A DNA stretch of 64,000 nucleotides from Paenibacillus sp. SC116 (GTDB lineage Bacteria; Bacillota; Bacilli; Paenibacillales; Paenibacillaceae): assembly GCF_024733555.1 (NCBI RefSeq), contig NZ_JANIOF010000007.1:1-64000 (forward strand), read 5' to 3'. Below the pieces are notes generated by a model that was not told the DNA's origin, made no database searches, and saw nothing but the letters and a program-made list of their open reading frames with translations. Positions 8,884 to 17,962 of the stretch are shown here, one piece after another; positions within the stretch are counted from its first letter, which is position 1; the number at the start of each line of letters is the position of its first letter. The translations under genes and the position numbers were made by a program.

Positions 8884-10341
8884 TTACAACTGCGGACGCA
8901 GCTTATGATGTTCGGTTGCCTGTTCAAACAAATGTGCGGCACGAAGTACAGCCGATTCATCGAATGGCTTACCGATAATTTGCAATCCAACAGGAAGACC
9001 GTCTGCCATTCCGCATGGAACGCTAATCGCTGGCACGCCAGCCAAGCTTACTGGAATCGTCAAAATATCGTTCATATACATTTGCAACGGGTTGTTAATT
9101 TGCTCACCAATCTTAAATGCAGTCGTTGGAGCAGTTGGCCCAAGCAACAGATCATACTTTTGGAATGCTTGATCAAAGTCTTGCTTAATAAGCGTACGAA
9201 CTTTTTGTGCTTTCAAATAATATGCATCATAGTAACCGGAGCTAAGCGCATACGTTCCAAGCATAATACGGCGCTTAACCTCAGATCCAAAACCTTCGCT
9301 GCGGGATTTGAAGTACAAATCAATTAGGTTGTCAGGATTTTCTGCACGAACGCCATAACGAACGCCATCGAAACGAGACAAGTTCGAAGAAGCTTCAGAA
9401 GAAGCTAATAGGTAGTAAGCCGCTACTGCGTATTCCGTATGCGGTAGAGACACTTCCTCCCACGTAGCACCAAGCGACTCGAATGTTTTCAATGCATCAA
9501 GCACAGCTTGCTTAACCTGCGGGTCTACACCTTCACCCATATATTCTTTTGGAACACCGATACGCAAGCCACGTACGTCGCCTTGCAATGCAGCTGTGTA
9601 ATCAGGAATCTCAACGTTAGCAGAAGTGGAATCCATTGCGTCATGACCAGCAATCGCTTGCAGCACAAGTGCTGAATCTTCAACTGTACGTGTCAATGGC
9701 CCAATCTGATCAAGGGAAGACGCAAACGCAACAAGACCGAAGCGAGATACAAGGCCATACGTTGGCTTCAAGCCGACGATACCACAGTAGGAAGCTGGTT
9801 GGCGGATGGAGCCACCAGTATCTGAACCAAGGGAGAACGGAACTTGTCCAGCTGCAACCGCTGCTGCTGAACCACCGCTGGAACCACCAGGTACACGCTC
9901 AATATCCCAAGGGTTACGAGTAACTTGATAAGCCGAGTTCTCATTGGATCCGCCCATAGCGAACTCGTCCATGTTTAATTTACCAGCTGTAATGACACCA
10001 GCTTCTTTCAGTTTGCGGGAAACAAATGCATCATGTACAGGTACGAAGTTGTCCAAGAAACGACTTGCGCAAGTCGTACGCAATCCTTCTGTAATGATGT
10101 TGTCCTTAATACCAGCAGGAATACCCGCTAAAGCACCAAGTCCTTCCCCTTGCGTATATTTATCATCATAGCGGCGAGCTTCTGCACGCGCTTGTTCTTC
10201 ATTTAACGTTAGAAATGCTTGAACGGTTCCATCTGTCGCTGCGATGCGCGCGAAGACTGCGTCTGTAAGTTCAGTTGCAGACAACGTGCGCGCGCTCAGC
10301 TGCTGTTTCAGCTCAGCTAATGTATAATCCAATGGCGTCAC
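8884..10341 (-). CDS. gatA: Aspartyl/glutamyl-tRNA(Asn/Gln) amidotransferase subunit A
   Basis: The glutaminase/amidase subunit of GatCAB; it releases ammonia from glutamine for transamidation on the partner GatB. The amidase signature is present: a glycine/serine-rich loop [15 protein letters not shown] followed by [11 protein letters not shown], which carries the Ser-cisSer-Lys catalytic elements, with the Lys in [10 protein letters not shown]. The GTG at 10341 is preferred as start: AAGGAGG lies 9 bases upstream, whereas the in-frame ATG at 10350 directly touches that ribosome site. This gives 485 residues, the usual size. Middle gene of the gat operon. Confidence 0.96.
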   Translation of the reverse strand: MTPLDYTLAELKQQLSARTLSATELTDAVFARIAATDGTVQAFLTLNEEQARAEARRYDDKYTQGEGLGALAGIPAGIKDNIITEGLRTTCASRFLDNFVPVHDAFVSRKLKEAGVITAGKLNMDEFAMGGSNENSAYQVTRNPWDIERVPGGSSGGSAAAVAAGQVPFSLGSDTGGSIRQPASYCGIVGLKPTYGLVSRFGLVAFASSLDQIGPLTRTVEDSALVLQAIAGHDAMDSTSANVEIPDYTAALQGDVRGLRIGVPKEYMGEGVDPQVKQAVLDALKTFESLGATWEEVSLPHTEYAVAAYYLLASSEASSNLSRFDGVRYGVRAENPDNLIDLYFKSRSEGFGSEVKRRIMLGTYALSSGYYDAYYLKAQKVRTLIKQDFDQAFQKYDLLLGPTAPTTAFKIGEQINNPLQMYMNDILTIPVSLAGVPAISVPCGMADGLPVGLQIIGKPFDESAVLRAAHLFEQATEHHKLRPQL

Positions 10342-10410
10342 TTCGAACATCCTCCTTCATTTTCTATACAGGTATAGCCTGTTATCTGCGCAATTTAGCA
10401 TAGTAAAACG

Positions 10411-10698
10411 TTATTCCAGTACAGCAGGTACGCGGAATTGGCCGTCTTCTTCCTCTGGCGCATTTTTCATAACAAGCTCTCTATCAAGAGATGGACGCAC
10501 TTCATCTTCACGCATTACATTGCGAATTGGCAACACGTGTGTAGTTGGTTGTACATCATCTGTGTTCAGTTCATTCAGCTTATCTGCATACTTCAAAATT
10601 GCATTCAACTGGTCTGTATAACGTTCTTTCTCTTCATCCGTCAGCAGCAAGCGTGCAAGCTTAGCTACATGCTCAACATCATGTAAGTTAATGCTCAT
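10411..10698 (-). CDS. gatC: Aspartyl/glutamyl-tRNA(Asn/Gln) amidotransferase subunit C
   Basis: Small 95-residue subunit that wraps around GatA and GatB and stabilises the complex. The family pattern is clear: DVEHVAKLARL near the N-terminus, then LNELNTDDVQPTTHVLP and a C-terminal NAPEEEDGQFRVPAVLE. The ribosome site AAGGAGG lies 12 bases before the ATG, slightly long. First gene of gatCAB; the 69-base gap to gatA (GTG start) holds no gene. Confidence 0.95.
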   Translation of the reverse strand: MSINLHDVEHVAKLARLLLTDEEKERYTDQLNAILKYADKLNELNTDDVQPTTHVLPIRNVMREDEVRPSLDRELVMKNAPEEEDGQFRVPAVLE

Positions 10699-10960
10699 GG
10701 GGATTCATGTCCTCCTTCGTTCGGCAAATAGTCATCCCTTTATTATAGCGAAGAACTGAAAAATCTCAATTGTAGCGGAAACAACTTACTAATGTCTATG
10801 TACAGAAGTGAAACGCCCGATAATGCAAATCGTATTATCCTTTATACTGTAAATAAATTCATCGCCATCAACGCTGACGATACTGGCAAACTTAAATAAG
10901 CAGCAGACGCCGTTTAATACATGTGTAAATATTTTCTTACATTGAAAGGATGAGCAGGTT

Positions 10961-11203
10961 ATGTATGCCGTATGGATTATGCTCGGAATCACGTTATTGT
11001 ACTTGCTAGTTCTTGTGCCGATTCAATATCGTTATCTCGTTCACGTCAAACATGACATGGAGAAGTCTACGTTATCTCAAGATGCTTATTATGATAGCAA
11101 GCCTTTATGGGAGCAAAATGCACACTATTCTATGCATAACCCACTACTGATACCTGCTAATTTGGTTGCATCTTTGATTATAAAATGGAAACATCGAAAC
11201 TAA
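10961..11203 (+). CDS. Small membrane protein, unknown function
   Basis: An 80-residue protein with one strong N-terminal membrane segment (about 3-24) and a charged tail rich in Tyr, His and Asn; a second weakly hydrophobic stretch (LIPANLVASLII) lies near the end. AAAGGATGAGCAGG precedes the ATG. It is flanked by gatC (divergent) and a convergent gene, with which it shares a bidirectional terminator. No family is recognised. Confidence 0.6.
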   Translation: MYAVWIMLGITLLYLLVLVPIQYRYLVHVKHDMEKSTLSQDAYYDSKPLWEQNAHYSMHNPLLIPANLVASLIIKWKHRN

Positions 11204-11209
11204 TCAAAA

Positions 11210-11260
11210 AAAGACACTCCAGATCCAGCCCGCTTCGGGTCGAATGCTGTGAGTGTCTTT
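11210..11260. terminator. Bidirectional terminator between convergent genes
   Basis: AAAGACACTC (11210-11219) pairs with GAGTGTCTTT (11251-11260), enclosing a second small CCCG/CGGG hairpin. An A run before and a T run after make it usable from both strands. Confidence 0.75.
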
Positions 11261-11271
11261 ATTTATGAGCT

Positions 11272-11658
11272 CTAGATCCAAGCCCGCAAGTTTACTTGTC
11301 GGATAAAGTCTTCTGGGGAAAGAGATTGTGTCTCTTCTTCCTCAGGTGCTTCCTCCTGTTCTTCGCTTTGCATCAATTGACGGAACAATGATTCGTTCCG
11401 TGTAGCTAATGCGTAGTCGATTAGCGCTTCCCGTTCAATGCGTTCCGCTTCTTCTTTAAGTAGCACATCTTCAAGCTCAATATCTGAACCCGGCACTAAA
11501 AAATTACGGTTCGCACGCGGAACCCGGACGACATAATCAAAAGCATTATCCGCATTGCGGTCATATGCAATAATATAGCCGTATTCCCCAATCGGCAAAT
11601 GTTGCTCGAAACGGTCTGCGACAACGACTACTTTCTCTCCTAATGGCAGCATTGGCAT
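11272..11658 (-). CDS. Conserved protein with IDEAL-domain-like C-terminus
   Basis: A 128-residue soluble protein. The N-terminal half (about 1-70) looks like a small beta barrel (GEKVVVVADRF, GEYGYIIAYDR, YVVRVPR). Residues about 80-105 (LIDYALATRNESLFRQLM) fit the IDEAL motif found in Bacillus YpiB and other small Bacillales proteins. A very acidic linker (EEQEEAPEEEE) and a short helix follow. Convergent with the small membrane protein gene. No enzyme motif is visible and the role is unknown; the IDEAL assignment rests on reading the motif only. Confidence 0.6.
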   Translation of the reverse strand: MPMLPLGEKVVVVADRFEQHLPIGEYGYIIAYDRNADNAFDYVVRVPRANRNFLVPGSDIELEDVLLKEEAERIEREALIDYALATRNESLFRQLMQSEEQEEAPEEEETQSLSPEDFIRQVNLRAWI

Positions 11659-11814
11659 GCCTCCCAGCCGTTTGCTTTTTTCACTATGTTACTAGAAAAA
11701 TGAGCTGCTGTAAACGTTAGGTATGACGTATCGTAACCAGCTATTTTCCAGACCATCAAAGAGGCAGAGAAATGTAAACTTCTAACTAATATATAATTAT
11801 TTTCGACCAACTAC

Positions 11815-11845
11815 TTGCATTCTATTGGATTTTGATTGCTATAAT
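11815..11845 (+). promoter_or_regulatory. Promoter of the two-component operon
   Basis: An extended -10 (TGCTATAAT, -10 at 11840-11845) with TTGCAT (11815-11820) 19 bases upstream. It lies 37 bases before the response-regulator start. Confidence 0.5.
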
Positions 11846-11882
11846 AGATTCCACACCTTACCAAAACGAGGAGCGTTATTCG

Positions 11883-12557
11883 ATGAAACCAACTATTTTA
11901 TATGTAGAAGACGACTTAGAAATCGGAGAATGGACCAATCAATTCCTCAAAGACAAAGGCTATGAGGTTGATTGGAGAACATCGGGCGAGAACGCACTGC
12001 ACGAGGCCGGCTCTTACAGCCTGATTATATTGGATGTAATGCTTCCTGGCCTAGACGGATTTACCGTTGGTCAGCGTTTAAAAAAGAACTCACCTCATAT
12101 TCCAGTGTTAATGTTATCTGCAAGGAGCTCTATTGACGACAAGCTGCAAGGTCTACATTTTGCAGACGATTATCTTACAAAGCCTTTCCATCCTGACGAA
12201 TTGGCAGCAAGAATAGAAATTTTACTTCGCCGTTACGAAAAGGAAGAAGAGGAATGCATCACCCTGCACCATATACATATGTATCCTAAACATAATCGCA
12301 TAGTCGATAGCCGTACGAACGACGAACTTACCCTTACAGGCAAGCAGTTTCATATTTTCCGATATATGATCCAAAATGCCAATCAAATATTGACCAAAGA
12401 ACAAATCTACGAGGGCGTATGGGGTGACACGTACATAGAAGGCGACAAAACCTTGCAAGTACATATTCGATATTTACGTGAGAAAATTGAAATCGATCCA
12501 AGCAGCCCGCTTATTATTGAGACGATACGCGGCATCGGCTACAGGGTAAGAAGATGA
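11883..12557 (+). CDS. OmpR/PhoB family response regulator
   Basis: A DNA-binding response regulator. The receiver domain (1-115) has the acidic pocket E9, D10, D11 and phosphoacceptor D51 in LIILDVMLPG. The winged-helix output domain (about 125-224) ends in the typical VHIRYLREKIE and TIRGIGYRVRR. ATG at 11883 is chosen because GAGGAGC lies 8 bases upstream; the open frame extends further up without a ribosome site. It overlaps the kinase gene (ATGATGA), so the two are co-translated. It most likely activates the ABC-transporter genes that follow, where direct repeats precede the promoter. Confidence 0.92.
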   Translation: MKPTILYVEDDLEIGEWTNQFLKDKGYEVDWRTSGENALHEAGSYSLIILDVMLPGLDGFTVGQRLKKNSPHIPVLMLSARSSIDDKLQGLHFADDYLTKPFHPDELAARIEILLRRYEKEEEECITLHHIHMYPKHNRIVDSRTNDELTLTGKQFHIFRYMIQNANQILTKEQIYEGVWGDTYIEGDKTLQVHIRYLREKIEIDPSSPLIIETIRGIGYRVRR

Positions 12558-14023
12558 TGAAAATCTCGTTTAATAGGAACAAGAAAAATACTTTGAGCGA
12601 GATGCAGAGAAATTCAAATTCGAGATGGTGGAAGTTCACAGATTCTCGCGTATCTTGGCGTCATTCCCTGCTCGTTAAATATCTTTCGCTCGTCTTAACC
12701 GCCATGATGCTATTCTTCTTCCTTATGCCTTTGGCTACCATTCTCATTGGGATTCCGATGTATTGGAACGACCAAGCAAAAGAAAAGGAAAATCCCTACA
12801 GGAGTGGTCATACGCTCATGACCACTTGGCATGCCGAAACGAAGAAGCTTAAAAGCAGTAATGAGCAGGCCATTGAAAAGCATCTTACGAGCTGGAAAGC
12901 CAAGCTGCCAAAAGCATCGATATTTTGGGTAGATGCTAGGGGAATCACACGAAAGATGCTGCCTGAGCAGAAGTCACTTCCCAAACAGTGGACAGCACAA
13001 GACAGTATCTCCTTTATGAAGAAGAGTTACGATAGCGACCCATTTACTGTCGTTTCCTTTATAGGGGGCGACAAGGCTAAAGAAGGATTCCTCGTCATCC
13101 AAGTTCCGCGCAAGCTGATGACATATGATGGGCAGCAACCACTATACACCAGCGAATATGCATTCGCCATTATGATGTCCCTGACCCTTCTATTCGTCAT
13201 CTTCTCATGGCGCTTCTTCTATCGAATTCAGCGCCGATTGAGAGAACTGGAACGATCGATGACAAAAATAGATGAACAAGGAATTCCTGTAGCTATAGCT
13301 GTCGAGAAAGAGGATGAAATAGGCCAACTGCAGCACTCATTCAATCGGATGACCTCCGAGCTGCGAGCAAGCCGCAAGCGTGAGCAGGAGGAAGAGGAAC
13401 TGCGCAAACAGCTCATTGCTAACTTGTCGCACGATATTCGGACACCTCTTACAACCATTCGTACGCATGTCCATACGTTACAGCAGGAACACGACGTTCT
13501 ACAGGATCGAAGCAAGACAAGTCTTCGTGTTATCGTACAAAAATGTGAGGATCTCGCGCATCTCGTCGATAACTTGTTATCATACACACTGCTCTCTGCG
13601 CAGCGTTATACCTTTCAGCCACAAGCCGTTGACGTGGTTCGTCTTGTACGGGAAAGTTCGGCCGCTTGGTATCCGATGTGGGAGAAGCATCAGTTCGAAG
13701 TGGAAGTTAACTTGCCATCCTCACCGATTATTTGGCAGGTAGATCAAATGTGGATGAAGCGAGTTCTTGATAATGTGTTTCAAAATGTCGTACGACATGC
13801 TGCGTCAGGAGGCTATATTCGAGTCGAAATGAATCAACTTCCTAACGGCAGCAGCGAATTGATTATTCAAGATAAAGGCCCTGGCATGAAAATGACTTCT
13901 TCCAACAAAGGAGCCGGGATTGGACTTAGTATTATTAGTATGATGCTGCAAGAGATGGGCTTGGAACAACAAGTTCATAGCAACAGCAACGGTACGACCT
14001 TGCGCTTCTCTCCAAAAAAGTGA
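12554..14023 (+). CDS. Sensor histidine kinase
   Basis: A 489-residue membrane kinase. Two membrane segments (about 47-75 and 197-220) bracket an extracytoplasmic loop of about 120 residues. Then come a HAMP linker (about 220-272), HisKA with phosphoacceptor H293 in NLSHDIRTPLT, and an HATPase domain with N, G1 (DKGPGMKM) and G2 (GAGIGLSI) boxes. The loop is long enough to bind a ligand directly, unlike the short-loop BceS kinases. With the downstream LanFEG-like ABC genes, the input is likely an antimicrobial peptide or envelope damage; this is inference. Start overlaps the regulator stop. Confidence 0.92.
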   Translation: MMKISFNRNKKNTLSEMQRNSNSRWWKFTDSRVSWRHSLLVKYLSLVLTAMMLFFFLMPLATILIGIPMYWNDQAKEKENPYRSGHTLMTTWHAETKKLKSSNEQAIEKHLTSWKAKLPKASIFWVDARGITRKMLPEQKSLPKQWTAQDSISFMKKSYDSDPFTVVSFIGGDKAKEGFLVIQVPRKLMTYDGQQPLYTSEYAFAIMMSLTLLFVIFSWRFFYRIQRRLRELERSMTKIDEQGIPVAIAVEKEDEIGQLQHSFNRMTSELRASRKREQEEEELRKQLIANLSHDIRTPLTTIRTHVHTLQQEHDVLQDRSKTSLRVIVQKCEDLAHLVDNLLSYTLLSAQRYTFQPQAVDVVRLVRESSAAWYPMWEKHQFEVEVNLPSSPIIWQVDQMWMKRVLDNVFQNVVRHAASGGYIRVEMNQLPNGSSELIIQDKGPGMKMTSSNKGAGIGLSIISMMLQEMGLEQQVHSNSNGTTLRFSPKK

Positions 14024-14042
14024 AATTTTCAATATCTGAATA

Positions 14043-14095
14043 TTTAAACTCGATTTAACCTTGAAGTCGCTCTTGTTTAACCTTCAGCCTATAAA
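14043..14095 (+). promoter_or_regulatory. Promoter with phased direct repeats upstream of ABC operon
   Basis: TTTAACCTT occurs at 14054-14062 and again at 14076-14084, 22 bases apart, with a related TTTAAACT at 14043, 11 bases before the first. They precede a TATAAA -10 (14090-14095) that lacks a good -35. Repeats in 11-base phase upstream of a weak promoter are what an OmpR-type activator needs. Binding by the adjacent regulator is inferred. Confidence 0.55.
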
Positions 14096-14116
14096 GTAGG
14101 TTGTGAGGTGATGAAC

Positions 14117-15031
14117 ATGAGCGACTTTATCGTTCAGACGAAGCAATTAACAAAAACATACAAAGGCAAAATTGCTGTTGATCAAGTAAACTTACAAATT
14201 CAAAAAGGTCAAATTTACGGTTTCCTCGGTTCTAACGGTGCAGGCAAAACAACGACGATTCGCATGCTGCTTGGCCTAATTCAACCGACAGATGGAGAAG
14301 TACATATTTTCGGCAAAAGTCTAAAAAAAGACAAGCTATCTATTCTTCGTAAAATAGGTTCACTCGTTGAATATCCGTCTTATTACGGTCATTTGAACGC
14401 GATTGAGAACTTGGAAACGATTCGCCGCATTATCGACGTGCCAAAGTCACGCATTGATGAAGTGCTTGCTATCGTTCAACTTACAGCTGATGCAAAGCGC
14501 CCGGTTAAAGGCTACTCGCTAGGAATGAAACAGCGCCTTGGTATCGCTGCCGCTCTACTTGGCTCTCCTGAGCTGCTCGTACTGGATGAGCCGACGAATG
14601 GCTTGGACCCTTCAGGCATATTGGAAATACGCGAGCTTATTAAAAGCTTGCCGCAGCAGTATGGCATTACAGTGCTCGTATCTAGTCACTTGTTGAGTGA
14701 AGTAGAGCAAATGGCTACGAATGTTGGCATCATTCAACATGGCCGCATGCTGTTCCAAGATTCCATCGAGACATTAGTCCAGCAGGCTCAGCAGCATATT
14801 GCACTATCCGTTTCTGAGCCAGAACGCGCACTCGCTACCCTAAACGCAGCAGGCATTCGCGCTGTATTGGAATCTGGTGGCATGCTGCACTGTTCCTATG
14901 TGCCAGATACGAAAATTGCTTCCGCTGTTCATCTGCTCGTTCACGATGGACATGATATTTATCGCATCACAGAGAAGCGCGAATCGCTGGAGGATATCTT
15001 CCTTGCAATGACGAGAGAGGGGGGCTTCTAA
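14117..15031 (+). CDS. ABC transporter ATP-binding protein (bacitracin/lantibiotic resistance type)
   Basis: ATPase subunit of an ABC-2 exporter. Walker A is GSNGAGKTT (about residue 37), the signature is YSLGMKQRLG and Walker B is LLVLDEPTNGLDP, followed by the His switch in SSHLLSEVEQ. The C-terminal extension (about 215-305) is typical of BcrA/LanF proteins that work with two separate membrane subunits. ATG at 14117 has GAGG 8 bases upstream; earlier in-frame GTG/ATG codons sit inside the ribosome site. The stop overlaps the next start (TAATG). Probable role: self-protection or resistance against peptide antibiotics. Confidence 0.92.
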   Translation: MSDFIVQTKQLTKTYKGKIAVDQVNLQIQKGQIYGFLGSNGAGKTTTIRMLLGLIQPTDGEVHIFGKSLKKDKLSILRKIGSLVEYPSYYGHLNAIENLETIRRIIDVPKSRIDEVLAIVQLTADAKRPVKGYSLGMKQRLGIAAALLGSPELLVLDEPTNGLDPSGILEIRELIKSLPQQYGITVLVSSHLLSEVEQMATNVGIIQHGRMLFQDSIETLVQQAQQHIALSVSEPERALATLNAAGIRAVLESGGMLHCSYVPDTKIASAVHLLVHDGHDIYRITEKRESLEDIFLAMTREGGF

Positions 15032-15744
15032 TGCTCAAACGGGCATTTGCCTCGGACTGGCTTAAACTGCGGCATACTTGGATTGTTGCACTTGTGTTCT
15101 TCGGGCCAATGGGCGTAATTGGATTGCAGGCGTTCAATTGGGGACTTCGCTATGATTACTTAACAGACCGATACGCGGGATATCTATGGGAAACCTTGAT
15201 AAAAGATGTCCATTTCTTATCCATTCCTGCACTGCTATTAGGAATTACGCTCGTCGCTTCTATGCTTGCAGGTATGGAACATCAGCATGGATCATGGAAG
15301 CAAACTCTTGCACTGCCTATTCGACGCCGGACTGTATACATATCCAAATGGCTTGTATGCCAGACCTTGATGCTGTTAGCTTGTATCCTTTTAATGAGCG
15401 GTACGGTTCTGCTCGGTTACTTGCTTGGCTTCGGTGGAAATATTCCATGGGATAGCCTTCTTGCTCGCAGTTACTATCCTTGGCTGACAGCAGGTCCAAT
15501 CTTAGCACTTCAGCTATGGTTATCTGTTAGTACAGCCAATCAGACGATTCCCCTTTCAATCGGAATCGTACTGAGCATTATGAGCTTGTCGGCTGCAAAT
15601 ATGCCTGATTGGATGCCATTGAAATGGCCGCTGCTTATGAAAGATTCGATCTCAGCAGAGCTATCCATCGTATTAGGAGTCGGCACAGGATTGCTCGTTC
15701 TCATTTGTAGTATCATTCACTTTACACGGAAGGACGTGAGCTAA
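15031..15744 (+). CDS. ABC-2 type permease, LanE/MutE-like
   Basis: A 237-residue membrane subunit with six hydrophobic segments. The start (FASDWLKLRHTW) and the motif MEHQHGSWKQTLALPI are hallmarks of the lantibiotic immunity permease family (EpiE/MutE/SpaE). It overlaps the ATPase gene by one base and is directly followed by the second permease. Together the three form a LanFEG-like transporter. No lantibiotic structural gene is nearby, so resistance rather than producer immunity is likelier. Confidence 0.85.
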   Translation: MLKRAFASDWLKLRHTWIVALVFFGPMGVIGLQAFNWGLRYDYLTDRYAGYLWETLIKDVHFLSIPALLLGITLVASMLAGMEHQHGSWKQTLALPIRRRTVYISKWLVCQTLMLLACILLMSGTVLLGYLLGFGGNIPWDSLLARSYYPWLTAGPILALQLWLSVSTANQTIPLSIGIVLSIMSLSAANMPDWMPLKWPLLMKDSISAELSIVLGVGTGLLVLICSIIHFTRKDVS

Positions 15745-16485
15745 ATGAAAGGTATCTTCAAAGTTCTTCGTTCAGAAGCAGTTAAATTGCGCCATTCAAA
15801 GCTGAGCAGCTTGCTCTTAATTAGTCCACTGCTCTCACTCTCAGTTGGTGTTATGTATAACTCCCGTACGGATATGCCATGGCTCGAAATGTACGGTATG
15901 ATGGCACTATCTCATGCTATATTGTTCCTACCTCTCATGACAGGAATCATTAGCGCGCTGATGTGCCGCTATGAGCATGCCAACGGCGGTTGGAAACAAA
16001 CGTTAGCCCTTCCTATATCTCGAACAAGTCTTTACATAGGAAAATTTCTAATCATTTGCTTTATGACTCTTGCCATGCAACTTTTATTCTTCATAGCAGT
16101 AGTTGCAGCAGGCATGTTCAAAGGATTCGAAGGTCCGATACCTATCTCGGAGATCGTCACTTTTGTGGTTAGTGGATGGATTGCTACTTTACCGCTTGCT
16201 GCCTTGCAATTGTTCGTCTCCACGATGTGGGCAAGCTTTGCAGCGGCTCTAACGATTAATGTCATATTCACATTACCGAACTTACTCATTGTACAGTCAG
16301 GAGATTATGGTCCTTATTATCCTTGGGCACAGCCTGGACTTGCTATGCTGCCAATGGGAGATGGCTCGATTAATACGCTGGGGCTAAGCATTTCACTAGA
16401 GACATTGTTGTTCGTTATCGGCGGAAGCTTCCTTGTATTTTTCTTGACAGGACTCCTCTATTTCCAACGGAAAGATGTTGCCTAA
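15745..16485 (+). CDS. ABC-2 type permease, LanG/MutG-like
   Basis: A 246-residue membrane subunit with six hydrophobic segments, paralogous to the preceding gene: RSEAVKLRHSKL at the N-terminus, then YEHANGGWKQTLALPISR. It begins directly after the previous stop codon. Last gene of the regulator-kinase-ATPase-permease-permease cluster and followed by a terminator. Related permeases are annotated as lantibiotic immunity MutG/SpaG/EpiG. Confidence 0.85.
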   Translation: MKGIFKVLRSEAVKLRHSKLSSLLLISPLLSLSVGVMYNSRTDMPWLEMYGMMALSHAILFLPLMTGIISALMCRYEHANGGWKQTLALPISRTSLYIGKFLIICFMTLAMQLLFFIAVVAAGMFKGFEGPIPISEIVTFVVSGWIATLPLAALQLFVSTMWASFAAALTINVIFTLPNLLIVQSGDYGPYYPWAQPGLAMLPMGDGSINTLGLSISLETLLFVIGGSFLVFFLTGLLYFQRKDVA

Positions 16486-16580
16486 ACCAATGCCACCGAC
16501 GACGAAATGGCATTCTAAATTGTGTTTCTGGCTAGAAATAGGTTCATGTTACGAAATTAGAGATAAGCTAAACGCCAAAA

Positions 16581-16625
16581 AAGCACGTAAGCCATAAAGG
16601 GAGATCCTCTACGGCATGCGTGCTT
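16581..16625. terminator. Bidirectional terminator
   Basis: AAGCACG (16581-16587) pairs with CGTGCTT (16619-16625), extended by GCC/GGC inside the loop. An A run precedes it and a TTTC follows. It can end the ABC operon and the convergent MBL gene. Confidence 0.65.
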
Positions 16626-16701
16626 TCTTGATGTTAAGAGTATCAATATCGACGATGTTTGGTTCATCTTCCAGCTATCTGTAGTCTGTTAAATACTCAA
16701 G

Positions 16702-17325
16702 CTACAGAAATGGATTGTGTTCCTTCTCATAGCCGATTGTTGTCGCTGGACCATGACCAGGGTATACGTTGACATCATCATCAAGCGTAAACAACTTGGT
16801 ACGGATCGAGTTGATCAAGACAGCATGATCCCCACCTGTAAGGTCAGTACGACCAATCGACATGCGGAACAATGCATCACCTGCAAAGCACTGTTTATCA
16901 AAGACAAAGCTCACACTACCAGGAGAATGACCTGGCGTGTACAGCACATTAAGCTTCAATCCGATTAGTTCAAGCACATCTCCATCCTGAAGCAAATGCT
17001 CAGCAGGATCAAAGATCATCGGCTCGGATATTTGCGGCCAGCGAAGTGAACCGTTTAGTTCAGGATTCGTCAGCCACTCCTGTTCTTGTTCATGAATATA
17101 AACAGGACAGCCATAGCGCTCGCGAATAAGCCCCAAACCACCGATATGATCCAAGTGAGCATGGGTAAGCAATACTGCTTTAACCTGCATGTCTCCAAGC
17201 GCTTGGAACAACGGTTCAGGATTCATACCTGGATCGATTACGACCGCTTCGTTCGTGTCTTGCTGATGAAGAATGTATGCATTCGTCTCGAAAGGTCCTA
17301 GTGGAATTCCAATGATGCGCAGCAT
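16702..17325 (-). CDS. MBL-fold metallo-hydrolase (YqgX/glyoxalase II-like)
   Basis: A 207-residue zinc hydrolase. The metal motif THAHLDH (about residues 54-60) is followed by His in YTPGHSPGS, Asp in FAGDALF and a C-terminal His in YPGHGP, the full set of ligands for a two-metal site. The layout and GRTDLTGGD loop match Bacillus YqgX-type proteins, annotated as probable hydroxyacylglutathione-hydrolase-like enzymes acting on thioesters. The actual substrate is not determinable. Monocistronic, convergent with the ABC operon. Confidence 0.85.
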   Translation of the reverse strand: MLRIIGIPLGPFETNAYILHQQDTNEAVVIDPGMNPEPLFQALGDMQVKAVLLTHAHLDHIGGLGLIRERYGCPVYIHEQEQEWLTNPELNGSLRWPQISEPMIFDPAEHLLQDGDVLELIGLKLNVLYTPGHSPGSVSFVFDKQCFAGDALFRMSIGRTDLTGGDHAVLINSIRTKLFTLDDDVNVYPGHGPATTIGYEKEHNPFL

Positions 17326-17395
17326 AGTTGTAAAACACCGCCTTTATAAGATTTCAAGACTCCCATCTGATTAAACTAGAAGCCGTTATTCTATT

Positions 17396-17962
17396 TTAAA
17401 AGGATGAGAGCAACTCGCGCAATTCTTTAAGAATTCGCGTTTGATATTCCGTACCTTCACCATACTGTTCGATTATCTTTTGACGAGTAATTTTCAAGTT
17501 ATCTTGGTAGTCTGCTGCTTCGCGATCCGGATTCGCCTGTTTAAAAGCAATCATATGTGCTTGTACATCGCTAGGGCGAGGCCCCCATTGACCGAGTACA
17601 TGTCCACCTGTGTCTGCAATAATAACAATCGGCACCGCACGGCCGCCCATCGTTAAATATTGATCCATTACTTCAGGAAACTTCTCTACGATAAGTACTT
17701 CTGTAGGAATACCCGCTGCTTCTGTCGCACGTAAAACAACTGGCACATTGCGGATAACATCCCCACACCAATCTGCCATTAAGATAAGACAACGAAGATC
17801 ATCGCGGAATTGAAGCGACTCGAAGAAGGATTTATCCTCTTCATTGCTCCATTCGAAACCTTCGTACCAGCCTAGAAACGCGTCTTTATTTTTCTCCATT
17901 CCATCAATAAAGGCTTGTGGCGTAATTCCTTGATCCATAACTGCTGCTACGGTTTTGCTCAT
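17396..17962 (-). CDS. Thioredoxin-like protein with a single active-site cysteine
   Basis: A 188-residue soluble protein of the thioredoxin fold. The active site reads LMADWCGDVIRN: the first Cys of CxxC is kept but the second is replaced by Val, so a classical dithiol exchange is impossible. The cis-Pro loop is present (RAVPIVII). This monothiol form is common in Bacillales proteins annotated only as thioredoxin family. It overlaps the DedA gene by four bases, so the two are co-transcribed and coupled. Role unknown; perhaps mixed-disulfide handling. Confidence 0.75.
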   Translation of the reverse strand: MSKTVAAVMDQGITPQAFIDGMEKNKDAFLGWYEGFEWSNEEDKSFFESLQFRDDLRCLILMADWCGDVIRNVPVVLRATEAAGIPTEVLIVEKFPEVMDQYLTMGGRAVPIVIIADTGGHVLGQWGPRPSDVQAHMIAFKQANPDREAADYQDNLKITRQKIIEQYGEGTEYQTRILKELRELLSSF

